Shown one piece after another: positions 21,297-33,145 of a stretch of 64,000 bases of DNA. Under the pieces are notes generated by a model. The model did not search any database and was not told the origin of the DNA. It saw nothing but the letters and a program-made list of their open reading frames with translations. Where the stretch lies: assembly GCA_030765055.1 (NCBI GenBank), contig CM060947.1:99146112-99210111 (forward strand), written 5' to 3'. The position numbers were made by a program, and so were the translations under genes. Positions within the stretch are counted from its first letter, which is position 1. Each line of letters starts with the position of its first letter. This stretch comes from Mantis religiosa. Its lineage: Eukaryota > Arthropoda > Insecta > Mantodea > Mantidae.

Positions 21297-22094
21297 AATT
21301 TGACATTCAAGCTGAATAAATCTGTGCTTCTTGAGCTGATTGATTTCCATTTGTAAGGTCAGTTTCCAAGATGAACTGAACTGAAAAAAGCATGCTCCTC
21401 TCAGAGGAAATGGACAAAGCCTCCTTAACTCTCCACTCCCAGTAACTGCTGCATTTTGCCATGATGGTCGCCTTTCAGAAGTTGGCTCTATGGTCCATAT
21501 AAAAGCAATGCTCTGCCAGTCCAGACTTGGTTGCATTAAACGAATGCTCCGTTCATGTTCATTTATTCTGGTAATGATAGTCCTTCCGGTTTGTCCTATA
21601 TACAGCATCCCACATTCACAGGTAACGCAGTACACTCCTGGAAATTGGAAGTCTAGTTTGTCTTTCACCGGTCTCAAAAGGTGTTTAATCTTCAGAGGTT
21701 AGCTAGTGGATGATCCTGATGTATTTGGTGAGAATTCTGCTAATTCTGCGAGATAGGTTGCTGGTGAATGGGATGCAGTGGTAGGCTTATCTGACTCTTG
21801 CTGTGTTACAGGTTTTCTTTTCTTAGCTCTGGTGATCAAGGCTTCAACATCATATTCAGAGGAGCCATTTTGACAGAAAGTAAGTCTCAGGTGCTGTAAT
21901 TCCTGTTTTAAGTGGCTGGGATCAAAGATAGACAAAGCTCTGTGGGCTGTAGTATTGAGAACTTCCAGTTGTTGAGACTTATGATGGAAACTATAAGCGT
22001 TTAGACAGAGATCAGTGTGTGTAGGCTTGCAGTATACAGCATGCCCCAGTGAACTGTTGCTGTTTCTTGAATTTCTTGAAACAAGAATGTCCAT
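21297..22094 (-). pseudogene. PLE-3 left-copy ORF, C-terminal RT border and GIY-YIG domain
   Basis: From 22094 it begins MDILVSRNSRNSNSSLGHAV, the region just after the RT. It continues through a linker and the nuclease core PGVYCVTCECGMLYIGQTGR, followed by RINEHERSIRLMQ. A stop and frameshift near 21700 break it. The GVY/YIG sequence sets this family apart from PLE-1 and PLE-2. Confidence 0.8.
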
Positions 22095-22109
22095 CCAGCT
22101 ATAGCTAAT

Positions 22110-23090
22110 TTCTATGTGGAACTGCTAGTACATGAAATACTTGCCACAGCTCCACTTAAACGATCTCATTTCAATAGATATGTGAACAACACTTTTGTAA
22201 TCTGGATCAGACTGGATCTCTTGCCACATGGATCAGACACTTTGCCTACTCAACAGCCTTCGACTTCAAATACAGTTTACCATGGAAGTGGAGAAGGATG
22301 AAACTCTTCCATTCTTAGACGTTCTTGTTTCAAGAAACAGCAACAGTTCAGGAGCGTGCTGTATACCACGAGTCCATAAACACTGATCTCTGTCTAAACG
22401 CTATAGTTTCCATCATTAGTCTCAACGACTGGGAGTTCTCAATACTCTGGCCCACAGAGCTTTGTCTATCTCTGATCCCAACCACTTAAAACAGGAATTA
22501 CAGCACCTGAGACTTACTTTCCATCAAAACGGCTACTTCTAATATGATGTTGAAGCCTCGATCATCAGAGCTAAAAAAAGAAAACCTGTAACACAGCAAG
22601 AGTCAGATAAGCCAACTGCTGCAGCCTGCATCCTGTTCATCGGCAACCTATCTGGCAGCATTAGCAGAATTCTCGCCAAATACATCAGGACCATCCACAA
22701 GCCACCACCAAAGATTAAACATCTGTTGAAACTGGTGAAAGACAAACTAGACTTCCAAGTTCCAGGAGTGTACCGCATTCCCTGTGAATGTGGGATGCTG
22801 TATGTAGGGCAAACCGGAAGGACTATCGCTATCAGAATAAATTAACATAAACAGAGTACTCGTTTAATGCAACCTGAGAAGTCTGGACTGGCAGAGCATT
22901 GCTTTTATGTGGGCCATAGATCCAACTTCCGAAAGACGAATATCATAGCAAAATGTAGCAGTTACTGGTAGCAGAGAGTTAAGGAGGCTTTGTCTATTTC
23001 CTCTGAGAGGAGCATGCTTAATCGCGATGCTGGTTTTCAGTTCAGTACCTCTTGGAAACTGACCTTAAAAATGGAAATCAATTAAGTAGT
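22110..23090 (+). pseudogene. PLE-3 right-copy ORF, RT end plus GIY-YIG domain
   Basis: The 5' part reads HFNRYVNNTFVIW, corresponding to the RT catalytic motif YVDDTF with both Asp changed to Asn. Then comes MEVEKDETLPFLDVLVSRNS, a linker and GVYRIPCECGMLYVGQTGR. An in-frame stop replaces the residue before the conserved His. Frameshifts are frequent. It confirms that this family has an RT followed by an endonuclease, as in PLEs. Confidence 0.8.
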
Positions 23091-23369
23091 AACGATTTTA
23101 TGACCTAACTAGCTTTCTACACTCACGCCATCTCCTGACCTCTTTTGTTCAGGGATGCGAGTATTGGTTGTGTTTTGTTGTTGATTTTTTGTTATCTCAA
23201 TTTAGTGTTTATTAACATTTCTTATTCGTTCATCTCTTGAAGATGGGAGCGATATATACTCCCGAAACATTGGTTACTAATTTTCTTTTCACCTGGCTTG
23301 TATCCCAAAAATATCTTCAATATATTCGTCACCAGGAAAGTTTCAGGTCTTATTTTATGTTCAATACAG

Positions 23370-24470
23370 ATTTATACAGTTCTCTCTGTGTACAAAGCCA
23401 CAATGAGTTCCAAAAGGTTCAAATCTTAGTCTCATTCTTGAAATTTGATAGTAAAGAAACTTTGCAAATTATAAGGAAGAACAATTATTTTGCATCAATA
23501 TGTGAAATTTGGAAACAGTTCATAATTGCAAAATCTTTTATGATCTAGGTCCATTTGTTACCATAGATGAGTAACTGTTGGGTTTTCGTGGATGCTGTCC
23601 TTTCCGCATTATATCCCAAATAAACTAAATAAATATAGGGTCAAGATAGTAATGGCCTGTAACACTAAAACAAACTATATGGTCGACACATCTCCTTACT
23701 TAGGAAAATGCACAGAGACAAATAAAATGCCTCTCGGGGCGTTTTATGTAAAGGAAATGAACAAGACTCTTTGTGGGTCAAACAGAAACATCACAGTAGA
23801 CAACTGATTTACCTCAATGAAACTGGCAGATAACCTTCTGAAGGATACTCACAATGTTTGCCATTATGAGCACCAACAAACCTGATATACCTCATAAGTT
23901 ACTGTCCACAGAAAACAGAAATGTAGGTATGTATGTTTTGCTTTGATAAAGAGAAAATCTTGGTTTCATGTAAAGTAAAACCAAATAAAATGGTTGTTCT
24001 GCCGTAAACTACTTATGGCCAGCTCACTATCAATGTCATTAGTTAGGAACCGCACATAATAGAGGATTATAATGCTAACAAATTTGGAGCAGATGTACTA
24101 TGCAGCATCTATTAATTTAGGTGGAAAACCAGAAGATAGCCACTATGTGTGTTTTATGGTATGATGAATATTCAATGTATGAATGCTTGGGTTATCATAC
24201 CCAGAATAATCAGCAGCAGAAAACCAACAGATTACCAAGAAAATACTTTCTTCTATGCCAGAGTGAAGAACTTGCCACACCCCTTTCTAGCAAAGAGGCT
24301 AGAAACTCCCTGTCTACATACACCCTTCAAGTAGCCATGCAAGATGTCCTTACTAAAGTGTCACCATTAGAATGGTAGGAATAACCTACAACTGGCAAGA
24401 GAACGTTTTGTCACATGTGTCCTAAAAATAGGACAGCCACATATTGCAGAAAATGATGTTGTGCTTACTG
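23370..24470 (+). pseudogene. piggyBac-like transposase, C-terminal half
   Basis: Continues after PLE-3: LYSSLCVQSHNEFQKVQILV, then VTIDE-stop-LLGFRGCCPFR, which holds the first catalytic Asp context (piggyBac SIDEQ). Then VKIVMACNTKTNYMVDTSPY, and NRNITVDN-stop-FTS, the second Asp context (TxDNWFTS). Further on FYGMMNIQCMNAWVII matches the later conserved block. Multiple stops and frameshifts make it dead. TTAA-flanked terminal repeats were not identified. Confidence 0.75.
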
Positions 24471-25587
24471 CAGTCAACAATAAGCAAATCTGTGCAGCCA
24501 TTGTAAATGAAGCAATAAAAATGGTAAAAATGCAAGGAAATACTTAAAGAGAGATTTTTGTTTTAGTTACACAATTTTCATAGCATTTTCAATTTATTGG
24601 TGTGTTTTTATCAATATAATAAAAAGTAGTCGTATTTATGAGGTTTTGTGTTTACATACAGGCTTTGTGATCTAGGTTTAATTTTAACAAATTGCCTCCC
24701 CCCCCCCCCCCCCCACAGTGTTAAGAACAACACATTTTGTTTTTATACATACTATTTGTGACAGACAAAATAGAGTGCAAAGCTAGAGAGTACAGTTGAA
24801 GTAGCCCTTTCAACATAGTAAAACAGGGATGATGATGATGGTCTACAACACTGAGTCAACAACTACTTTGATTCCCCCTAAAGGTTAAAAGACTTTGCAT
24901 GCACACATGTTTCCTAATTGTTGGCTTAAAGCAGTTTCACAATTACTGTTCTACATACCGTGGCAATAGTGGTTTCATTTACATGTATTAAGGCATGTAC
25001 GCACACATACCAGAGAAAAGGGAGGATTAAAATTAAAGATGAAAGTACAACTGCTGAATGAATATGCATAGTTAAGATTTTAACTGTATTTTAAAAATCT
25101 CACAGATTAAGTATTCCTTTTAATCCTAAATTCACTTTTACTAATTCTGAGAATTAGATATGTAACCATCTCACATAATTGAATTTTTGTTCTATATGAG
25201 CTTAAAAATAACTGCTTGTTTGCAAAAATATTCATCACCAAAATAAGATGTGCATCACTATCTGTATCACTATGTTGACAAAATACTCATAATGCTGGGA
25301 TGAAATAAATAGATCTTTGGTTTTCAATATTCTATTTACAGTATAAATGTTGGTTATGTGAAATAGGAAAATTTAAACATTAAAATGTAGAGCTAACATA
25401 ACTCTGTATGTCTAGCTTTTCAAATGTGTAGTTATAAGTGGAGCTGTGGTTATTTCATATACAGGTTTATAAATATGCATGTGAAATATATTTTATTTGA
25501 ATTTGTCAGATAAAAGCATTAAACTGAATGGGATAGATTTCTAAAAAGAGAGACAAGTAACAGATATGAAAACTACAGAACTGCATG
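24471..25587. other. AT-rich DNA with poly(C) run
   Basis: A run of about 18 C lies at 24698-24715. Nothing else was recognised. Confidence 0.5.
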
Positions 25588-25589
25588 TA

Positions 25590-26882
25590 CGAGGTCTGTT
25601 CAAAAAGTTCTGGAACTTTGTCCACAAAATATTTCTATGCTTACTTTTACTTATAGTGCATGGTCTCCTTCGAAATACTATCCTCCACAATTCAATTAAT
25701 ATGCTGCTCCCAACATTGTTTTCATTTCCAAAAGCAGTCTTGGTACACCTCTTTCTGGATCGCGCAAAGTGTCATTTTCTTTTATCTCATCTATTGTTAC
25801 AAATCTTTGTCCTTTCAACGGGGTATTCAACTTTGGAAGTAAAAAAAAAAAGTCCACATGGGCCAGGTCTGGAGAGTACGGAGGATGAGGCAGCACGTTT
25901 TCTGTGCAATAGTCACAAACCAACAGGGACAAATGCGCAGATGCGTTATCGTGATGCAAGAGCCATGAATTGTTTTGCCACATTTCACACTTCTCACATT
26001 TTCTCGCAGGTGTCGCAACACACCCCTATAGTACCATCGATTAACAGTTTGTGTCTCTGGCACGAATTCATGGTGAACTAGTCCTTCAAAGTCAAAGATA
26101 ACTATCAGCATGGCTTGGACATTTGACCTGACAAATTTTGTTTGGTCTTGGAGAATTTTTGTCAATGCATTGTGAAGACTGAACCTTGGTCTGACATCAT
26201 AACCCTAGACCCAAAGCTGTTCATAGATTGCGAGGTGATGATCTTTCTGGTCTTGACTCAAGAGCCATGGGACGAACTTGCCAGCAACCCAATGCATTCC
26301 AAGATGCTGTGTCAAGATTTCATGATATGATCCAGCTGAAATGTTACATTCTTCTGCAATCTGTAGGACAGTCAATCTTCGATTGGCATGCATAGTTTCG
26401 TTGATGTTGTTAACAAGAGCATCGGTAGACTTGAAAGACTGGACTTAGAATTATTTCACTCACGCTAGCCATGTTGCACTTGCTGCCGTTGGACTTAAAA
26501 TTATTTCACCCGCATGACACACGTTGAACTTCTGCCCGGCCATTTTTAAACCGCGTGAACCATTTGTAACACCGAGTATGGCTTAAGCACTCATCACCGT
26601 AGGCTTCCTGCATCATTTGGTATGTCTCAGTAAAGGTTTTATTGAGTTTCATGCAAAATTTAATGTAAAAGTGTTGCTCCTCTTACTCTGCCATCTCGAA
26701 ATTTGCAAACTGTGCAATACAATGTTTTACACAATACAGCACTGAACGATAACTAACAGACATACAGCAATGAAACTTTCGGCATTTATAAATCAAACAC
26801 AGGCCCATGCAGGGATGCCAACTGCATTTCACTCCAACACTCCATTGGCGCAAATGTTCCAGAACTTTTTGAACAGACCTCG
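25590..26882 (-). mobile_element. full-length mariner element
   Basis: Perfect inverted repeats of at least 27 bp start CGAGGTCTGTTCAAAAAGTT at 25590 and end at 26882, with TA outside both (25588-25589 and 26883-26884). The length of 1293 bp is typical. Identical ends suggest it is younger than the other mariners here, although its gene is broken. Confidence 0.9.
25696..26694 (-). pseudogene. mariner transposase
   Basis: The start at 26694 gives MAE then an immediate stop, then EEQHFYIKFCMKLNKTFTET and EAYGDECLSHTRCYKWFTRF (first helix-turn-helix). RRLTVLQIAEECNISAGSYH is the second. C-terminal motifs are LLHHDNASAHL (second Asp) and HPPYSPDLAHVDFFFL (third Asp retained). Frameshifts separate the blocks, so no active protein is made. 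Confidence 0.85.
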
Positions 26883-26884
26883 TA

Positions 26885-28042
26885 TATGCATTTGGTTATT
26901 ACTCACAGGTAGATTACTTTCAGCAACATTGTGACAACTAGGGGTTGATGTATTGTTAGCACATTTGTGAACAGCAGTTTATGGGAAGGTGTGGACAGAG
27001 GAAAAAGAAAAGGATCCTTACTATGCAGTTGGTTGAAAATATGAACCAATGACCATGAAGATCTCTCAAGAAAACTTACAAATATACTATAAGTTCAAAA
27101 TATTCATGATCACCGGACATTTGAACAACCCTGTGTTAGTGAACTGAATTGCAAGAAATGTATTTCAAATTTTTATATGTGGTAAAATAGTGAATGCAGA
27201 GTTATTGCCTCCTAAAATATATATTTCAATAATTGAGGAGCTTTCTGAATGACAGTATGGCTTATGGGTCATTTTCCAGAAAATCGTTTTAAATAATCTA
27301 CCATTTCCATGATTGACAACACTTGTGTTTGATGTGCAGCTACATGAAGCTGTGCACTAGATCAATTTGTTAGTTTATATAAGCTTTTTTTTTAACATAA
27401 AATGAAGTGACATGGAAACCTAGAAAATAAAAGGAAAAAGCTTTACTTAGTAAAGATTAAAACTTTCTCATGTAGCTCTCTGTAAGCTTTTCCAAGTGTC
27501 AATAAGGAGATTAAGGGTCATACAGAAAAGATATTACATTATGAAACATTGAAGAAAGAAGGGGTAATCATAATTATTCAAATAAATAATCAAGTGCGTG
27601 GCTTAAATTAAAAGAACATTTAAGCATGATTCTTACTGAAAAGTCATTATTCTGGCAGTAAATAAAATTTAAATTATATCAAGGTGTTATTTGAAATGTT
27701 CCCCAAATATGTTTTTGAACAGCTGGCAGAATCCTTAACTGTTATTTTAAGGTTTCAAAGAACATTGTAGCTGTGCCTTCAAGCATCAAAAACAGATAAT
27801 TGTGATTATTGCTCATGACGTCAAAATACACTGAGAAATGATGCAGCTGATGTTTTGTAAAGTGTGTACTGCACCAGAAGAAAACGAAATGATACCTATC
27901 CATGAAGAAAGAGTTCATCTTTAAGAACAAAACACACTCTTATTTTGTCAAGTTTTGACTATTCTCTAAATACCAATTCTGAATTGGAATGTAACCAGTC
28001 AATCTTATAAAAGGCTTTTATGGTTGTATGTGTTGAATGTTC
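26885..28042. other. AT-rich intergenic or intronic DNA
   Basis: No coding, RNA or repeat signal I can support. Confidence 0.5.
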
Positions 28043-28046
28043 ATAT

Positions 28047-28435
28047 TGTGACTTTGTGGGTTCATAAAATTAAAAGGTTCAATTACACCACTCAAAAATG
28101 TTCATTTCCACCTTATTCCAATGTCACAATTACAATTTCGTAATGTACACAATTAAAACTGAGCCAGTTCGTCTTTCCACGTACACTCGGCGCGCCTTAC
28201 ATTACTGCTCCCACGGTTCACTCGACACAACTAACTGTCACCTCGCTTGTATCGATCGGCGGCCCGAAGTTTCTCGAGTCTCCTTTTATGGAGGGGGAAA
28301 ACATTCTCGAAGCTTCGTCCTCCTTCGGGCAGCAGGAGGAGGGGGAAACGAAGACTCAGCTACTCCTCCTGTCTCCCCTCCCTCCACTGGCCTTCATTTA
28401 TTGATCGGCATCGCGAGTTTGCCGCTTGCGTAACA
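28047..28435 (-). repeat. solo LTR of the Gypsy group
   Basis: A 389-bp segment with TG...CA termini and ATAT on both sides (28043-28046 and 28436-28439). The tgtgactttgtgggttc end is the conserved U5 end shared by Gypsy copies A-D. No internal sequence remains, as expected after LTR-LTR recombination. Confidence 0.8.
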
Positions 28436-28460
28436 ATATACACAATAACATCACACTGTA

Positions 28461-29383
28461 CAAGAGTCTTCCAAAAAATAAGTTTCCCTATTTTTTCTCT
28501 GCAAACCACATGTTAAGGTGGTACTGCAGAAACTTTCATTGGGATATGGTGGCTGCACTTGACCTTCAATAGCATGAGCTTGCTCTGCATTTGCCAGGAT
28601 GGCACCAGATATCATGATGCTACCATTTGAAAGTATGGCCACATTTGAACTTCATTCTGTTATTCACCTTTTTGCAGCAGAAAATTAAATTGCTATCAAT
28701 ATTAATCGCCATTTAGTGTGTCTTTATAGTGAAGGATGCATGAGCATCCAAGTGGTTCACCTCTGGCATTCATGGATCGTGGAAAGATGGCAAAATGTGC
28801 ATTATGAACAATGCAGTAGCAGGTCCATTACCGCTTCAGGCAATGCAGCCACTGCAATTGCAATTCAGAATGATGACGAAAGTCAACTCATCAGCATTGA
28901 GGAGACAATCGAATACCTCCTGGTCTAGAAATTGGATGCTCCTTAGTTGCGACAGTCCTGTCAGATGTCTTGCTGCTTCAAAAAGTCTGTTCAACATGGC
29001 TCTTATTTTCGCTTACTGATGCTCACAAGCAAGAACAGATCAAGGCAGAAATTCAAATGGGACCTTTTTCCCCACCCACCTTATTCTCCGGATCTTGCTC
29101 CAAGTGATTTCCATCTCTTTCCACAACTCAAGTTGCATCTTGGTGGCAAACAGTTTGTGACTGATGAAGAAGTGGAAGTGGAGGTGAACTGCTGTCTATA
29201 GATAGGACCCGATCTGGTGTGGTGAAGGTATCAAAAAACTGCTACCAAGATACCAAAAATGTTTGGACAGAAATGTTGACTATATGGAGAAGTAGTGTAC
29301 AAATTGTAGAATGAAAATATTTCACAAATGTAACTCCTGTATTTTTTGTAAAATATGGAAACTTATTTATTGGATGGCCCTTG
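28461..29383 (+). mobile_element. internally deleted mariner element
   Basis: Inverted ends: left CAAGAGTCTTCCAAAAAATA at 28461, right reverse complement CAAGGGCCATCCAATAAATA, continuing with a shared agtttcc. TA flanks both (28459-28460 and 29384-29385). At 923 bp it is about 370 bp short of a typical mariner. It lies 25 bp from the solo LTR. Confidence 0.8.
28725..29201 (+). pseudogene. mariner transposase remnant
   Basis: The N-terminal trace CMSIQVVHLWHSWIVERW resembles the helix-turn-helix. The C-terminal motif FPHPPYSPDLAPSDFHLFPQ with the third Asp intact is followed by LKLHLGGKQFVTDEEVE. Most of the catalytic middle is missing. Confidence 0.75.
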
Positions 29384-29385
29384 TA

Positions 29386-32300
29386 TATGTACTGGTTTAT
29401 GAAAATAAAAGGGAAAAAAATCAAATTAAGTTGTCTCATTTGAACCATGCTTTAAAAAAGAAACTGAATTCCTTACTGTAAAAGAAAGTAATTTTGCTTT
29501 CTGATGCTGCTGAGGACTAAATAAAGATACAATTATCACTTCATTTTTCATAATTAGCCAGTCTGTCAAGTGGAAGTTCACAAATATTTTCTCTCTGGAG
29601 ACATTCTTTTGGGCAACGCCAGAAAATTAGGGTTAATAAAATCAAAATTGAAGTATGTGGAAACAATCAAAACTACTACCATATCTTTTAGCTATGGTAG
29701 AGGTAGAAACAATCCTTTGCCATTTGAACTTTGCAGGGGCAGAACCCTAATAAGTACTAGAGAAGGAGTCACAGCAAATATTGTCTCCCTAAACCCTTCT
29801 TAACAAAGATATTCAGGATATAATCATACACCTAATTGAAATATGTACCTTGTGGTACTATATGTCCTCACCTACTTACTTTGGTACATTTATCCTATTT
29901 TGTCTATGGAAACAGAAATACAGTACCCAACAGAAAGAGATATTGAACTTGAACCTGTGAATCATGCACCAATAACATGTGTGATATTTGTGGCTTATTT
30001 AAATACATGGTTGACAAGAATTGTGTTTGGCTGGATAGAATGTTTAGTGAAAGCAAATCATGAAATGTAGGAGCGTGTAATAAATAAATAACTATATTAT
30101 ATCCTGTTACATTTACTATATGTTGAGTCTCATTTGTTACTTCCATATCTAACATTAAACATATTACTGCACTACTTACTCTTAAAAACTCATTTATTGC
30201 TGATTTATGGAAAAAGGACTCATATGCAAATTTACTGTATGCTTATGTTTTCAAGACCATGGTACTTTTAATTTTCAAAATAAATTATTTCTTATCACAA
30301 AACCAAAATATGTTAAAAACTTGACTTACATGTGTGTTAAATGTAGTCTTTTTTAAGATTACACAGCCTAAAAATATATGACTGCAAATATCTCATTTCA
30401 CCTCATAGGTCCTTCCAGAAACCTCCTCAGTTACTAAGCTATGAAATGAATTAACAACAGAAATGTGATCCATAAACAGGAAAAAAAAAGAACTGTAATA
30501 GAAAATGCAGTTGAAATGGTAATTCAGGGGTCCTAACGTCAAATGTAAATAGAGTAAATTATTTTAATGTTACAGTATGTGTATCAGAGTAGTACAGAGT
30601 TCAGTTCCCTAAACTGACATCTGTGATCCACTCCAGTGTGTAGTCAGTGGTGTGACTTAAGTTATTGCACAGAAATAATTGTGTTATATATAATGGCTGT
30701 ACATGCACAAATGAGTGTGTTAGAGTTGCTCAAATGTTTGAAAAACTTTCTGGGCACAAGATTTATATGTGTGTGAACAAATGTGATATATATAAAGATA
30801 TTGCTATAAAATTGTCTTAGTTTTAGATTTTTACTTAACTGTACCTCTTTGAATATTGATTTATGTTAAAAACATGAGAAAATAAGGGATGACTAGCCTG
30901 CATTGAATTGGATGATCATAATTTAAATATAATCAGCTGCTGAAGGAAAGCCAGATGTACACTATAGGCATGAGTATTATTATTATTATTATTTATTTAT
31001 TTATTTTTATTTTATTTTATTTTTTCAAATGAACATCATTGAACAAATTGAAATGTTAACAAAATAGCAATTTTACTCTCTTCCAAATTAAAAATACATA
31101 TTGTTCAAAATACACAGCTTCTCATACAGGACATACACAGTGACTGTGTAATGAATCAGTAAAAAGTGATGATAAAGTTTCAAAAAGTAATTTCTGATTT
31201 TTGCAATATTTATTTCTTGCACTTTTATACTGTAATTTTAGAATTTTAATTTCATTCCCTTGCATTTAAGTATCTGTTTCTTTGAATGATACTGAAAACC
31301 ACATCTAAATCATAACTTTGTTTTACATTTAATGTATTTTTTTAGCACTTTTAAGTGTTTAAAATGCTTCAGGCAGTTTAATATTTAATCAGTGTGTTTA
31401 ATATTTTCAGAAATGTAATAAAATTTATTGATATCTTTTGTAAAATATACAATAGTTTGATTTTATTAAATATTTTTTAAATTGATGTGCTTAAAATTGA
31501 ATTACACAAATGGAAAAAAATCTTCCTTCTCCTGTGTTAATGCAGCCATTACTATTTTAATATTAAATGTGACAAAAGCAACAGTAAAATCTATTTTAGT
31601 GGTTTGCTGTGATAGCTTCTAAAACGCAGGACTCATTAAATTTGTTCAGATCATAGCAAAGCAAGATAAGAAGATGCATCTCTTTTTTAACCCAGTACTA
31701 TGGTTGGTGAAAATGGTCAGGATATTGTAGATCTTCCATTTGCCTTCTTGTTTCCATAAGCATTATGAAAGATCACAGCTGTTAAATTTTAACATTTCTG
31801 GATATTAGCCATTTATTGTAAAACCTTCTCCCTAGAAAGTACACAATTTGAAGGAATGATGTTTAATTTATTATGTATCTAGGTATTTTATTCAAAAATT
31901 AAGTTTCTACATAAGTTTACATTCCTTATGGCATGGTTTCAGTCCTCTTTCCCAGGCCATGAGAGTCTGATCAAGGTCCATAAGAACAATAAAGTACAAC
32001 AATTTACATCTAACTACCTTACCTTACATCATTTACATCTACCCATAAATAAAATATTCCTAATCACTACTCATACCAAACACTCTGTTCTACCACTGAT
32101 TGCTTACTTATTGTTCAACCTATCATTTATTTTTTACTCTATCTAGATATTCCCTTAAATTCCTTATTTGATTTTTTCTCTATAAAGTTTCTTAACCCTA
32201 GCTCAGACCTTAGCCCAGTCCATTTTTCTTTGATCAGTTGACTCCTTCAGTCTCTGTTCCTGAGCATTCTGATAAAATGTCAGTAGCATGCTCATTACCA

Positions 32301-32794
32301 CTACAGTTTGTCCAAATTCTTAACATTTCTTCCCATCCCATAATCTGTTGACAATTTAAATAAGGGAAGCCTCTTCCCGGTCCTATCCACAATTTAGCAC
32401 CTGTCCTTTTTGCTACATAGTTGTCAAAATCTCTCAGTGCAACACAGACATTAGAGTTTGTTGATAATTCATAAATATAATGAATTTTTGTAAAATATAA
32501 ATATATACATTACATACAATATAATAAAATACACTCTAATGCACAATATTCCTGTATAGCTATTACAAATAAAAATATTACAGCTTATAAAAATTTACAT
32601 ATAATCCAGTTAGATGAAATATTAATGTCAAAGAGTAAAAATATCTTTGTAAAATACAATAGTGTTACAATTAGAATGTAAAATACAACATTAAATGTGG
32701 TTAATAAATGAAAGGTTAAATGTCATTAAAATCTATTGTTTAAATATACAGTACAATGACACTGTAAATATAAAATGCGTGGTTTCCATCTGTG
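29386..32794. other. 3.4 kb AT-rich DNA without recognised genes
   Basis: Only short AT-driven ORFs. A (TTA)n/(TTTA)n run lies at about 30975-31024. On the minus strand at 32235-32460 a 75-codon open stretch (RDFDNYVAKRTGAKLWIGPG and onward) could be a decayed LINE fragment, but no domain is certain. Confidence 0.4.
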
Positions 32795-33145
32795 ATATCA
32801 CGGTAACATACCCGAGAATTTTAGACTTTACCAGAATGATCTGACGGAGTATCATTGTCATCGTTAGATGTGAGTACCTTTCTCCCCTATCAAAATCAGA
32901 CTGAAGATCTCCATATTGGTTTTCCACATCCTCTGCATGTTTTATGTATTTCTGTCACTGTTGTAGAGTCACTTTGCTGCATGCTTCTTGTAAGATTGCT
33001 GTTATCTCACACACTTGTTGCTTCTTTATATATCTGGATGCCACTGAATGCTTTATTTGTTATCAGACCCTTTCTGTTGGATTTAAAATACAATAATAAT
33101 GAGATAATGTTACCACAGTATGTCCATACTAAGTGGCCATCTATA
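32795..33145 (-). pseudogene. DDE transposase C-terminal fragment (NPIE type)
   Basis: The minus strand reads HYYCILNPTERV, corresponding to the D-L-N-P-I-E catalytic Glu motif. Two stops where W-S would be are followed by QIKHSVASR, then QVCEITAILQEACSKVTLQQ, a stop in place of a conserved Trp, then QKYIKHAEDVENQYGD. This is the C-terminal tail of a widespread insect IS630/Tc1-related transposase group. No inverted repeats were found. Confidence 0.6.

Larger units (their letters stand above)
21016..23356. mobile_element. Penelope-like element PLE-3, head-to-head dimer, inserted in piggyBac
   Basis: A perfect 13-bp duplication, ATGTTCAATACAG, flanks it (21003-21015 and 23357-23369) and the host piggyBac frame resumes after it. 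Two diverged copies of one PLE point outward. The minus-strand copy occupies about 21016-22094 and the plus-strand copy about 22110-23356. The right copy extends further 5' into the RT and has about 33 bp more at its outer end (attcgtcaccagg onward). Arms differ by many substitutions and indels, so this dimer is older than PLE-1 and PLE-2. Confidence 0.85.
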
